From NCBI GenBank assembly GCA_016215215.1, contig JACRKW010000112.1, positions 1 to 45,506 of the forward strand: a DNA stretch of 45,506 nucleotides. Direction: 5' to 3'. The notes beneath the pieces are model-generated. The model was given only the letters and a program-made list of their open reading frames with translations, was not told the origin of the DNA and made no database searches. This document shows positions 25,817 through 37,518 of this stretch, in pieces; the stretch's first letter is position 1; each line of letters starts with the position of its first letter. This stretch comes from Acidobacteriota bacterium (GTDB lineage Bacteria > Acidobacteriota > Terriglobia > Bryobacterales > Bryobacteraceae). A program made the position numbers and the translations under genes.

Positions 25817-26698
25817 CTACCCCGCCGGCTCCCGCAGCAGGTCCAGAAACACCTGCGCCGCCCGGGGGAACGCTTTCTTCCGCCTGTGGATGATCCCCAG
25901 CGGCCGGAACAGTTCGCAGTCCAGCGGAATCGTTCGCAACCTTCCCTCCGCTACCTCCTCGCGCAACATCGGCGCCGGCAAGATCGACACCGCGTGGCCC
26001 ACCCGCAGCGCCTCTTTCATGCTCTGGATGTTGTCAAACTGCAGCACCACGTGCACTCGCACACCCCGTTCCCGCAAGAACCGCTCGATGTCCTTGCTGA
26101 TCGGCAGCTCGTCGTCGAATCCGATGAACTCCACTCCATCCAGCTCATCCGGACTTACTCGCTTCTTTGCCCCCAGTGGATGGTCGGGCGAACAGGCCAC
26201 CACCATCAGTTCCTCGCGCCACGGCAGGGCCACCACCTCGCGCGTCGTCTCCGGATAGCTCAGCAGCCCCAGGTCCGCGCGGTCGTCCACTACCGCTTGG
26301 TACACCTTCTCCGGCCTCAGGTAGTTCACCTCCAGCCTCGCCGACGGCAGCCGCCGCTGAAACTCCCCTTCCAGGCGCGACATCTCGCCCATCCCCACCG
26401 AGTAGATCGCCGCTACCCGCACCCGGCCGCCTTCTCCGCCCTTGAGCTCAGCCAGGTTCGCCAGGAAATCGTGCTGCCTCCGAAGCGCATCCCGCGCAAA
26501 ATCGTACAGCAGTCGCCCGGCCGGCAGCACCTCCAAGGGCCTCCGCGACCGGTCCAGCAACTGCGCCCCCAGACTCCGCTCCAGCTCCTGCACCGTCTGG
26601 CTCGCGGCCGACTGTGTCACCCCATGCTGCGCAGCCCCCCGGCTGATGCTCCGGGCCTGCACGATGTCCTTGAAGAGCTGCAGTTGCGAAAGATCCAC
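25817..26698 (-). CDS. LysR-family regulator, probable regulator of gltBD
   Basis: LysR-type transcriptional regulator. In the 293-residue product the winged helix-turn-helix spans residues 1-60 (DLSQLQLFKDIVQARSISRG, HGVTQSAASQTVQELERSLG) and the effector-binding domain follows from residue 90 (VRVAAIYSVGMGEMSRLEGE). The start is GTG at 26696-26698. It is divergent from gltB, with 126 bp between, exactly the arrangement of gltC and gltAB in Bacillus subtilis, so it may sense 2-oxoglutarate or glutamate; the family resemblance is to CysB/CysL-type members. A perfect dyad (26706-26720) lies next to its start codon, suggesting autoregulation. The link to gltBD is inference from position and motifs. 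Confidence 0.9.
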   Translation of the reverse strand: MDLSQLQLFKDIVQARSISRGAAQHGVTQSAASQTVQELERSLGAQLLDRSRRPLEVLPAGRLLYDFARDALRRQHDFLANLAELKGGEGGRVRVAAIYSVGMGEMSRLEGEFQRRLPSARLEVNYLRPEKVYQAVVDDRADLGLLSYPETTREVVALPWREELMVVACSPDHPLGAKKRVSPDELDGVEFIGFDDELPISKDIERFLRERGVRVHVVLQFDNIQSMKEALRVGHAVSILPAPMLREEVAEGRLRTIPLDCELFRPLGIIHRRKKAFPRAAQVFLDLLREPAG

Positions 26699-26705
26699 TC
26701 GCGTC

Positions 26706-26720
26706 AGCTTATCATAAGCT
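26706..26720. promoter_or_regulatory. LysR-type operator dyad
   Basis: AGCTTAT-C-ATAAGCT is a perfect 15-bp palindrome, 7 bp from the LysR start and about 45 bp upstream of the gltB -35. A second partial dyad (ATCA...TGAT, 26711-26728) overlaps it. This is a good candidate binding site for the divergent regulator. Confidence 0.55.
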
Positions 26721-26751
26721 ATGCTGATGTCTCAAGCGCACTAATTTAATT

Positions 26752-26780
26752 TTGACTGATACATCGTGAGCCCTTATACT
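26752..26780 (+). promoter_or_regulatory. Sigma-70-type promoter of gltB
   Basis: TTGACT (26752-26757) and TATACT (26775-26780) are separated by exactly 17 bp, five of six consensus bases in each. It lies 45 bp before the gltB ATG and is the best promoter in the window. Confidence 0.75.
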
Positions 26781-26824
26781 AGATAAATCCCCCTGTCCAG
26801 GATGAGCCGCCGGAGAACTATATC

Positions 26825-31415
<4,591 letters not shown>

Positions 31416-31423
<8 letters not shown>

Positions 31424-32822
31424 GACCACCGGCTTCATGGAATTCCAGCGCGAGACCTTCGGCCGCCGTCCCGTCGCCGAACGCGTCAACGACTGGTTCG
31501 AGGTCTACCAGCCTCTCCCCGAGGAGCGCGTCCGCACCCAGGGCGCCCGCTGCATGGACTGCGGCGTCCCCTTCTGCCACACCGGTTGCCCACTCACCAA
31601 CCTCATCCCCGATTGGAACGACCTCGTCTACCGCAATCGCTGGCAGGCCGCTATCCGCGAACTCCACGCCACCAATAACTTCCCCGAGTTCACCTCTCGC
31701 GTCTGCCCCGCACCCTGCGAGTCGGCCTGCGTCCTCGGCATCAATGAGCCCCCCGTGGCGATCAAGACCATCGAACGCTCCATCATCGACCATGCCTGGA
31801 GCGAGGGGTGGATCCGCCCTGAGCCCCCTGCCGAAAGCACCGGTAAGCGCGTTGCTGTCATCGGCTCCGGACCCGCCGGTCTCGCCGCCGCCCAGCAGCT
31901 CGCCCGCGCCGGCCACCTCGTCACCGTCTTCGAGAAAGCGGATCGTGTCGGCGGACTCCTCCGTTACGGCATCCCCGATTTCAAGATGGAGAAACAGCAC
32001 ATCGACCGGCGCATGGAACAGTTGGCCGCCGAGGGCGTCACTTTCCGCACCTCCTGCCACGTCGGCGTCGATGTCTCCGCTGCTGACCTCCGCCGCGACT
32101 TCCACGCCGTTCTCCTCGCCGGCGGCGCCGAGCAGCCTCGTGACCTTCCCATCCCCGGCCGCCAACTGAAGGGCATCCACTTTGCCATGGAATTCCTGCC
32201 ACTCAACAACAGGCGCGCCGCGGGCGATTCCGTCCCCGAGTCCCAGTGGATCTCCGCCGCCGGCAGGAATGTCATCATCATCGGCGGCGGCGACACCGGG
32301 GCCGATTGCCTCGGTACCTCGCACCGCCACAAAGCCGCCTCCATCCGCCAGTTCGAAATCATGCCCCGCCCGCCTGAACAGCGCGCCGGTTCCACCCCCT
32401 GGCCGCTCTGGCCTCTCATGCTGCGCTCGGAATCTTCCCACGAAGAGGGCGGCGAGCGCTTTTGGAGCATCCTCACCACCGAGTTTCTCGGAGATTCCAA
32501 CGGTCACGTCCGCGCCCTCAAGACCGTCGACGTCGGCCCCGCGCCCACCTTCGAGCCGATCCCAGGTACGGAACGCGAGTTCCCAGCCGATCTCATCTTG
32601 CTCGCCATGGGCTTCACCGGGCCGGTCAAGAACGGCCTCCTGGAGCAACTCGCCGTCGAACTCGACCCGCGCGGCAACGTCAAGGCCGCTGATAACTACA
32701 TGACCTCGGTCGACGGCGTCTTCGCCGCCGGCGACATGCGCCGCGGCCAGTCCCTTGTCGTTTGGGCCATCGCCGAAGGCCGCAAAGCCGCCGGGAACAT
32801 CAATCTCTGGCTCAGCCGGTAG
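31416..32822 (+). CDS. gltD: Glutamate synthase (NADPH) small subunit
   Basis: Electron-input subunit that oxidises NADPH on FAD and passes electrons through two [4Fe-4S] clusters to GltB. The 468-residue product carries N-terminal cysteine groups [15 protein letters not shown] and [13 protein letters not shown], an FAD motif [20 protein letters not shown] and a NADPH motif [15 protein letters not shown] at 31416 is chosen because GAGGAGG (31403-31409) lies 6 nt upstream; the 8-bp overlap with gltB shows tight coupling. A strong hairpin ends the operon. Confidence 0.96.
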
Positions 32823-32836
32823 CACAACCCAAATGC

Positions 32837-32872
32837 AGCGAGCCCGCCCGGCTCTCGCCGGACGGGCTCGCT
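32837..32872. terminator. Bidirectional terminator after gltBD
   Basis: A perfect 10-bp outer stem (AGCGAGCCCG, 32837-32846; complement 32863-32872) encloses an inner 5-bp stem with loop TCTC. It lies in the 69 bp between the convergent ends of gltD and the FecR-like gene. Confidence 0.65.
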
Positions 32873-32891
32873 CGAACCTATGATAGTCGAA

Positions 32892-33785
32892 CTACCGGGA
32901 CATCTGCGTCAGTGCGATCGCAGCACCCGCGCCGCCACCAGCTATGACCAGCGCAATGGCGATCTTCGCGCCGCTGCTCATGCCGGCCGACGTCTTCGGA
33001 GCGCTGCCGCCACCCGAACTGCCGCCCGTCCCGCCGCTCGGCTTCTTCGAGTCGCCGCTCGTCGGCCTCGCACCGCCGCTCTGCGGGTCCGCTTCAACTC
33101 GCGTCAGCCGCGCAACCTCAATCACCTGTGACTCCCGGTCCGCGCTCGCGCTCGCCCGGCCCGACACTTCCAGCGCGCGTCCCACCTCGCTGCCGAGGCT
33201 CGCTCCACGCAACTCCACGTCCAGGTTCGTCAGCCCGTCCTTCATCATGAACTTGCCGCTCTCCTGCCGCAGTACGCCCCTCATCGTCGAGGTCGCGTCA
33301 CCCTTCGTCCCTGGCGTCAGGTCCAGCGCCGAGCCAGCGTTCACCTTCGCTACCATCATTCCCGCCCCGTCCCGAACCTTCACCGGCCCGTTCAACGCGG
33401 CTACCTGCACCACCCCGCCCTTCACCATCACCTGCGCCTGCGCGTCACTCGCCGCCGCCACCACCTCGAACCCGCCGGCCTGCAACTTGTACGCCGGCGT
33501 CGCCACCAGGCTCAGCCCGCTCTCCAGCACCAGCCGGTCCGCATAGACCTGCGCCGCACTGCCCGGCGCCAACATCGCGCGCCGCCCGTTCGTCAGTTGA
33601 ATCCGGCTCGGCTCCGAGCCCGTCTTCACACTCGAACCCTCACTCAGGTTCGCGTTGCCGGTGACCTGCGACCGGTCCACCTGCATCTGCCCATTGGAAA
33701 CCGCCATGCCAATGACGCTGCCTGCCTGTACAGTCATCACCGCCACCACGGCGAAAACGATCATTACGATTGCTTGCTTCTTCAT
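32892..33785 (-). CDS. FecR-domain exported protein with C-terminal membrane anchor
   Basis: The 297-residue product has a signal peptide ([20 protein letters not shown]), then a FecR-like beta-rich region (about residues 35-160: [60 protein letters not shown]), a Gly/Ser/Pro/Lys-rich low-complexity linker (about 235-270) and a final hydrophobic helix ([20 protein letters not shown]). FecR domains usually sit in iron-signalling anti-sigma factors, but stand-alone versions with a tail like this are thought to work in the envelope. No sigma factor or TonB receptor is adjacent. ATG at 33785 is taken; GTG at 33788 directly before it is better placed relative to AAGGA upstream. The role is unknown. 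Confidence 0.8.
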   Translation of the reverse strand: MKKQAIVMIVFAVVAVMTVQAGSVIGMAVSNGQMQVDRSQVTGNANLSEGSSVKTGSEPSRIQLTNGRRAMLAPGSAAQVYADRLVLESGLSLVATPAYKLQAGGFEVVAAASDAQAQVMVKGGVVQVAALNGPVKVRDGAGMMVAKVNAGSALDLTPGTKGDATSTMRGVLRQESGKFMMKDGLTNLDVELRGASLGSEVGRALEVSGRASASADRESQVIEVARLTRVEADPQSGGARPTSGDSKKPSGGTGGSSGGGSAPKTSAGMSSGAKIAIALVIAGGGAGAAIALTQMSR

Positions 33786-33976
33786 CACGTTACTTGTTCC
33801 TTACACCCTTCAGGAATGAGATCTGCTCGTCGAATTGATCCACCCACTCCAGCCTACTCAAACAACCTCTGATTTGCAAGATTTTTCTCCTCACAACCCT
33901 TTCTTCTTGAATAAGTTAGGGATACGAGTGATGATACAATCTTACTTCGTCTTCGTCGCTGGCTCCGGTCTTCACA

Positions 33977-34816
33977 ATGACTTTCTATCGAAGTGATCCT
34001 GCCTCTCCTCATCGGGCCATCGCCCTGGTTGCTTTAACCACTATTTGCGTTGCGCCGTGCCTCCTTTTCATCTCCCAGCGCCTGCGCGCCGAACTCCTCT
34101 CCCAACGCGCCCTTGCTCCTCAACAACTCACCACCGCCGCCAACCTCGATCCATCCAACGACCTCTACCTCATTCGCCTCGCTCAACGCAATGAGGAGTT
34201 GGCCCTACCATCCCTCCCAGTCTGGCGTCGTGCTATCTCCCTCAATCCGCGTCGCGACCTCTCACTCACCCAGGCCGCCATCGCTGCCGAACTCGAGGGC
34301 AACCTGCCCCTCGCCCGGCAACTTCTGACCCAGGCCGAAACTTACAACCAGCTCTGGCTTCCCCGCTGGTCTCTAGCCAACTTCCATGCCCGGCACAATC
34401 AACCAGACCAGGTCTTCCACTGGTCTCGGCTGGCCCTCCAACGCGCATACGGCGATCGCACACCGCTCTTCAACCTCTGCCGCCAGACCGGGGCTTCCGA
34501 TACCTTCCTTCTCGAATCTATAGTGTCTTTCGATAGGAATAATCTCGCCGCACTTCTCGATTTCTTCCGAGCCACCGCTTCCCTCGATGCCCTGGAACCC
34601 GCCTCCCGCCGCTATCTATCAGCCGCATCTCCTTCTCTTCAATCGGCTTACGCCCCAGTCGCAGCAGCCATCGACCCGCCCTCGCTCTCTGGAACACCTT
34701 GGCCGGCCGCCGGTTCATCCCTTACCCGGCGTGGTCCCCCACCTCCCCACTCGTCAACCCTAGTCTCGAACTGCCCCTCTCCCCCCCAGCCTTCGATTGG
34801 CATGTTCCCTCAGTAG
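33977..34816 (+). CDS. TPR-type exported/membrane protein, 5' part of a probably frameshifted gene
   Basis: The 279-residue frame has an N-terminal membrane helix (AIALVALTTICVAPCLLFIS) and then alpha-helical repeats of TPR character (LTTAANLDPSNDLYLIRLAQ, AISLNPRRDLSLTQAAIAAE, LEGNLPLARQLLTQAETYNQ). From about 34680 the frame becomes Pro/Ser-rich and loses protein character, while a frame one base back continues with sensible sequence to 35193. I read this as one gene interrupted near 34670-34690. Relatives of this layout (membrane helix, TPR, then a C-terminal beta domain) accompany O-antigen ligase-type polymerases, and such a polymerase gene follows directly. ATG at 33977 has no clear Shine-Dalgarno sequence. 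Confidence 0.62.
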   Translation: MTFYRSDPASPHRAIALVALTTICVAPCLLFISQRLRAELLSQRALAPQQLTTAANLDPSNDLYLIRLAQRNEELALPSLPVWRRAISLNPRRDLSLTQAAIAAELEGNLPLARQLLTQAETYNQLWLPRWSLANFHARHNQPDQVFHWSRLALQRAYGDRTPLFNLCRQTGASDTFLLESIVSFDRNNLAALLDFFRATASLDALEPASRRYLSAASPSLQSAYAPVAAAIDPPSLSGTPWPAAGSSLTRRGPPPPHSSTLVSNCPSPPQPSIGMFPQ

Positions 34817-35193
34817 AAGGAGTAGATTCCCTTCGCGGCGTTCCGCCCTCCGGCATCAAGTTCGCCTTCTCCGGCCATCAGCCTGAATCCGCAGAGCTTC
34901 TCTACCAAGCGCTCTTTCTCCTTGGTGGACGCGCCTGGACCCTCAGTTTCGAATACCAAACCCGCGGCATCGCACCGGCCCAGTCCGGCCTCTTCTGGAA
35001 CCTCTCCGCCGCCGGCGACTCTCCTCCTCTCCACCCCTCTGAGGAATGGTCCTCTTTCTCCGTCTCCTGGACCATGCCCCCCCAGGACTCACTCCGCCGC
35101 CTCGCTCTCATCTTTCGACGCCCGCCCGGCCAGGTCCGAACCGACGGCGAACTGTACATCCGCGGCCTTCGTCTGGAGGCCGCCCGCCGATGA
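34699..35193 (+). CDS. 3' part of the frameshifted TPR gene (C-terminal beta domain)
   Basis: Continues the protein at 33977 in the -1 frame. The sensible sequence starts a little upstream of the TTG at 34699 (RPALALWNTLAGRRFIPYPA) and includes LVNPSLELPLSPPAFDWHVP, a GxLTNGdF/FDWxL-like signature often seen at the start of a carbohydrate-binding-like C-terminal domain, then FAFSGHQPESAELLYQALFL and VRTDGELYIRGLRLEAARR. Codon use is as in neighbouring genes. It has no start codon of its own with a ribosome site. The last codons overlap the polymerase ATG (ATGA). Sequencing error, recent inactivation and programmed frameshifting are all possible. Confidence 0.6.
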   Translation: MAGRRFIPYPAWSPTSPLVNPSLELPLSPPAFDWHVPSVEGVDSLRGVPPSGIKFAFSGHQPESAELLYQALFLLGGRAWTLSFEYQTRGIAPAQSGLFWNLSAAGDSPPLHPSEEWSSFSVSWTMPPQDSLRRLALIFRRPPGQVRTDGELYIRGLRLEAARR

Positions 35194-36368
35194 CCCCCGC
35201 CTACACCCGCTTCGCCGCCTGGTCGCTCGCCGCCCTGTTTGCCTTCGGCATCCTCACTCTCTGGGTGCGTGACCGTTGGGCCCTCGCAATCTTCCACTCC
35301 GGCGTTCTGCTCACCACTCTGATCTGGTCCTGGCTCAATCTCTGGTTCCGCGGCTCGGTTCGCTTTCACCCCGTCCTCCTTCCACTGGCCGCCATCCCAC
35401 TCTGCGGTCTCCTCCAAATCCTCACCGGCCTCACCGTCTTCCCTTGGGCCACCTCCGAATCCGTCATCGAATGGACCGCCACTCTGGCCGCCGCATTCCT
35501 CTTCCTCCAGGCGCTTGCTTCCTTCTCTCTCCGCAGCCGGCTCGAAAACGCCCTACTCCTCTTCTCCACCGCCATCGCAGTATTGGCCATCTTCCATCTG
35601 TTCACCGCGCAGGGCCGCTTCCTCTGGATCTTCGATACCGGCTACGTGACCGAGGTGCTCGGCCCCTTCGTCTACCGCAACAAGTACGCGCAATTCGCTG
35701 AGATCGCCTTTCCCCTCGCCCTCTGGCGCGCCATCGCCGACCATCGCCGTGCGCCTCTCTTTCTCACTTCCGCGGCTCTCATCGCCGCCGGCGTCGTCGC
35801 CGGGGCGTCTCGTGCTGGAGCTGCCTTCCTCCTCGCCGAAATCGCGGCAGTTCTCCTTCTCGCCGCCCGCCGCCAGGCTCTTTCCCTGCGCGCGGCCGCC
35901 CTGTCCGGCCTCTCGGCCCTCGCCGCCGTCTCTCTCTGGGGCGCCGTCGTGGGCTGGGACTTCTTCTGGCAGCGCCTCACCGGAATCGACCCCCTCCAGG
36001 ACTATCGCTGGCCCATCATGGCCTCCACGTTCGAGATGATTCGCCAGCGTCCGCTTCTCGGCTACGGCCTGGGCACATGGCCTACCGTCTACCCGCAGTT
36101 TGCCACCTTCGATATCGGCGTCTTCGTCAACCAGGCCCATTGCGATTGGCTCCAGTGGACCGCCGAAGGCGGCCTCCCTCTGCTCGCCGCATTCATCGCC
36201 ATCCCCGCACTCCTTCTCAAACGTCTCCTCCACTCCGTCTGGGGCGTCGGCTTCCTCACCGTCCTCGCCCACGCCGCCCTGGACTACCCCTTCCACCAGC
36301 TCCCCGCCTTCACGACATTCCTCCTTTGCGCCGCTCTCCTCGCCGCCGAGGATCGCACCGGGATATAA
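35190..36368 (+). CDS. O-antigen ligase/polymerase-type (Wzy_C) membrane protein
   Basis: Polytopic inner-membrane enzyme that joins or ligates polysaccharide units. The 392-residue product has about 11-12 hydrophobic segments and a large loop near residues 255-325 with the family's features: RPLLGYGLGTWPTVYPQF and NQAHCDWLQWTAEGGLPLLA, the latter matching the HNDxLQxxxExG pattern of Wzy_C proteins. ATG at 35190 overlaps the preceding gene (ATGA). The exported aldolase gene follows by 9 bp, so they may share a transcript. The polymer is unknown; a Wza-like export gene lies nearby at 39736. Confidence 0.85.
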   Translation: MTPAYTRFAAWSLAALFAFGILTLWVRDRWALAIFHSGVLLTTLIWSWLNLWFRGSVRFHPVLLPLAAIPLCGLLQILTGLTVFPWATSESVIEWTATLAAAFLFLQALASFSLRSRLENALLLFSTAIAVLAIFHLFTAQGRFLWIFDTGYVTEVLGPFVYRNKYAQFAEIAFPLALWRAIADHRRAPLFLTSAALIAAGVVAGASRAGAAFLLAEIAAVLLLAARRQALSLRAAALSGLSALAAVSLWGAVVGWDFFWQRLTGIDPLQDYRWPIMASTFEMIRQRPLLGYGLGTWPTVYPQFATFDIGVFVNQAHCDWLQWTAEGGLPLLAAFIAIPALLLKRLLHSVWGVGFLTVLAHAALDYPFHQLPAFTTFLLCAALLAAEDRTGI

Positions 36369-36377
36369 TCCCCTGCC

Positions 36378-37235
36378 ATGCCCCGCATCCTGCCGCTTCT
36401 CGTTCTCCTCGCCGTGCTGCTCCCCGCCCAACAGCCCGCGCCCGGCTTCGTCAACCCCGTCAAGAAGACCCTCAAGGAAGGCGGCGTCGTCATCGGCGGT
36501 ACTATCCAGGCCGCCAATCCCGACACCGCCGCCATCATGGCCGGCGCTGGATTTGACTTTCTCTGGATCGAAGGCGAACACAGTCCTATCACCCTGGAAA
36601 CCACGCGCAACATCATCCTGCTTACACAGGGACGCAAAGCCGTGCCCTTCACCCGCGTCCCGGTCAACGAGCTCTGGACCGCCAAACGCATGCTCGATGT
36701 CGGCAGCCTGGGCGTCATCTTCCCCTTTACCGATACCGCCGACCTCGCCCGCCAGGCCGTCGCCGCCTGCAAGTACCCGCCCGCCGGCCGCCGCGGCTAC
36801 GGTCCGGGTCTGGCCTCCTTCCGCTGGCCCGTGCCCGAGGGCTATCCCAAGTGGGCCAATGACAACGTCATGGTCATCGTCATCGTCGAACGCCCCGTCG
36901 CCATCGATCACATTGAGGAGATCGCAGCCGTCCCAGGCCTCGACGTGATCTTCATCGGGCTGAATGACCTCTCCTATAACTACGGCGTCCCAGGCCAATT
37001 GACCGCGCCCGTCATGCGCGCCGCGGTGGAGCGCGTCATGTCCGCCGCGAAGAAGCACAACCTCCCCGTCGGCGGACCCGCCGGCGCCGCCGACGTCAAG
37101 CGCATGCTCGCCGAAGGCTACCGCTTCCTCCAGGGCCCCAGCGATCTCAGCCTCCTCCAATCCGCCGCCCGCGATTTCTTCTCATCCATCAAGGCCGCCG
37201 GCGTCGAGCGCAAAGACCCCACCCCCATTTACTGA
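36378..37235 (+). CDS. Exported HpcH/HpaI-family aldolase paralogue
   Basis: HpcH/HpaI aldolase with a predicted signal peptide (MPRILPLLVLLAVLLPAQQP), an unusual place for this normally cytosolic enzyme. The 285-residue product keeps the fold: FLWIEGEHSPITLETTRNII, TRVPVNELWTAKRMLDVGSL, KYPPAGRRGYGPGLASFRWP, the Glu of IVIVERPVAIDHIEEIAA and the Asp of LDVIFIGLNDLSYNYG. It resembles the cytosolic paralogue at 20133 over most of its length but keeps the standard GxRGxG loop. It begins 9 bp after the polymerase gene; a TATAAT (36364-36369) ends 8 nt before its ATG, so it may also be transcribed separately. A periplasmic lyase for sugar acids from polysaccharide is possible but unproven. Confidence 0.85.
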   Translation: MPRILPLLVLLAVLLPAQQPAPGFVNPVKKTLKEGGVVIGGTIQAANPDTAAIMAGAGFDFLWIEGEHSPITLETTRNIILLTQGRKAVPFTRVPVNELWTAKRMLDVGSLGVIFPFTDTADLARQAVAACKYPPAGRRGYGPGLASFRWPVPEGYPKWANDNVMVIVIVERPVAIDHIEEIAAVPGLDVIFIGLNDLSYNYGVPGQLTAPVMRAAVERVMSAAKKHNLPVGGPAGAADVKRMLAEGYRFLQGPSDLSLLQSAARDFFSSIKAAGVERKDPTPIY

Positions 37236-37353
37236 GCACGACGGTTCTATCCGGTCCCGTCGACAACTTCAGTAGTTGCCCTCCAACCTTGATCCGCGTT
37301 CATCTGCGTTCAGCAGCGCCCCATTCTCTCCAGTTCGTCGTGCTACCCTGGAG

Positions 37354-37471
37354 TCGCCGAATCTCTGGAGCTTGACTCCGGTGAGCGGGGGACCCAACTC
37401 CGGGGCGTATCGCGGCGCAAACCGCGTAGGGTACTTTTCAGCCCGAGCCCGTCAGCTAACCTCGCAGGCGA
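37354..37471 (+). ncRNA. ydaO-yuaA (cyclic di-AMP) riboswitch
   Basis: The leader of the permease gene carries the conserved ydaO core in order: GCCGAATC (37356-37363), the CTGGAG/CTCCGG stem, AGCGGGGGACCCA, GGGGCGTATC, a CGCGG/CCGCG stem (37411-37426), TAGGGTA, and CCCGAGCCCGTCAGCTAAC followed by CTCGCAGGCG (to 37470). TCGCC (37354-37358) pairs with GGCGA (37467-37471) as the closing stem. Known members bind c-di-AMP and usually shut off potassium transporter or cell-wall genes. A 7-bp hairpin (37484-37501) follows, then the ribosome site at 37506-37512, so control may be at translation or by termination; no U-run follows the hairpin. Motif recognition is strong; boundaries are approximate. 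Confidence 0.9.
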
Positions 37472-37483
37472 ATTGAAAGGCCG

Positions 37484-37501
37484 CCGGCCCCCTTGGGCCG
37501 G
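37484..37501 (+). promoter_or_regulatory. Hairpin between riboswitch and ribosome site
   Basis: CCGGCCC (37484-37490) and GGGCCGG (37495-37501) form a perfect 7-bp stem with loop CCTT, ending 4 nt before the AAAGGAG ribosome site. It is the probable expression platform of the riboswitch, although no U-run is present. Confidence 0.5.
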
Positions 37502-37518
37502 TGCGAAAGGAGCCCGCC

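Noticed and set aside
33907-33940. TTGAAT ... TACAAT promoter before the TPR gene
   Set aside because: Spacing is 22 bp; only a weak -10 remains.
35553-37160. Long antisense frame (535 codons) opposite the polymerase and aldolase genes
   Set aside because: Spans two real genes and their junction, has no motif, and shows shadow composition.
37291-37313. Near-tandem CGCGTTCATC / TGCGTTCAGC before the riboswitch
   Set aside because: Short and imperfect; it may be a degraded dispersed repeat, but I cannot support that from one copy.
37235-37344. 9-bp inverted repeat AGCACGACG / CGTCGTGCT flanking the region before the riboswitch
   Set aside because: The arms are about 90 bp apart and short; chance is a sufficient explanation. 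No transposase or terminal duplication is seen.
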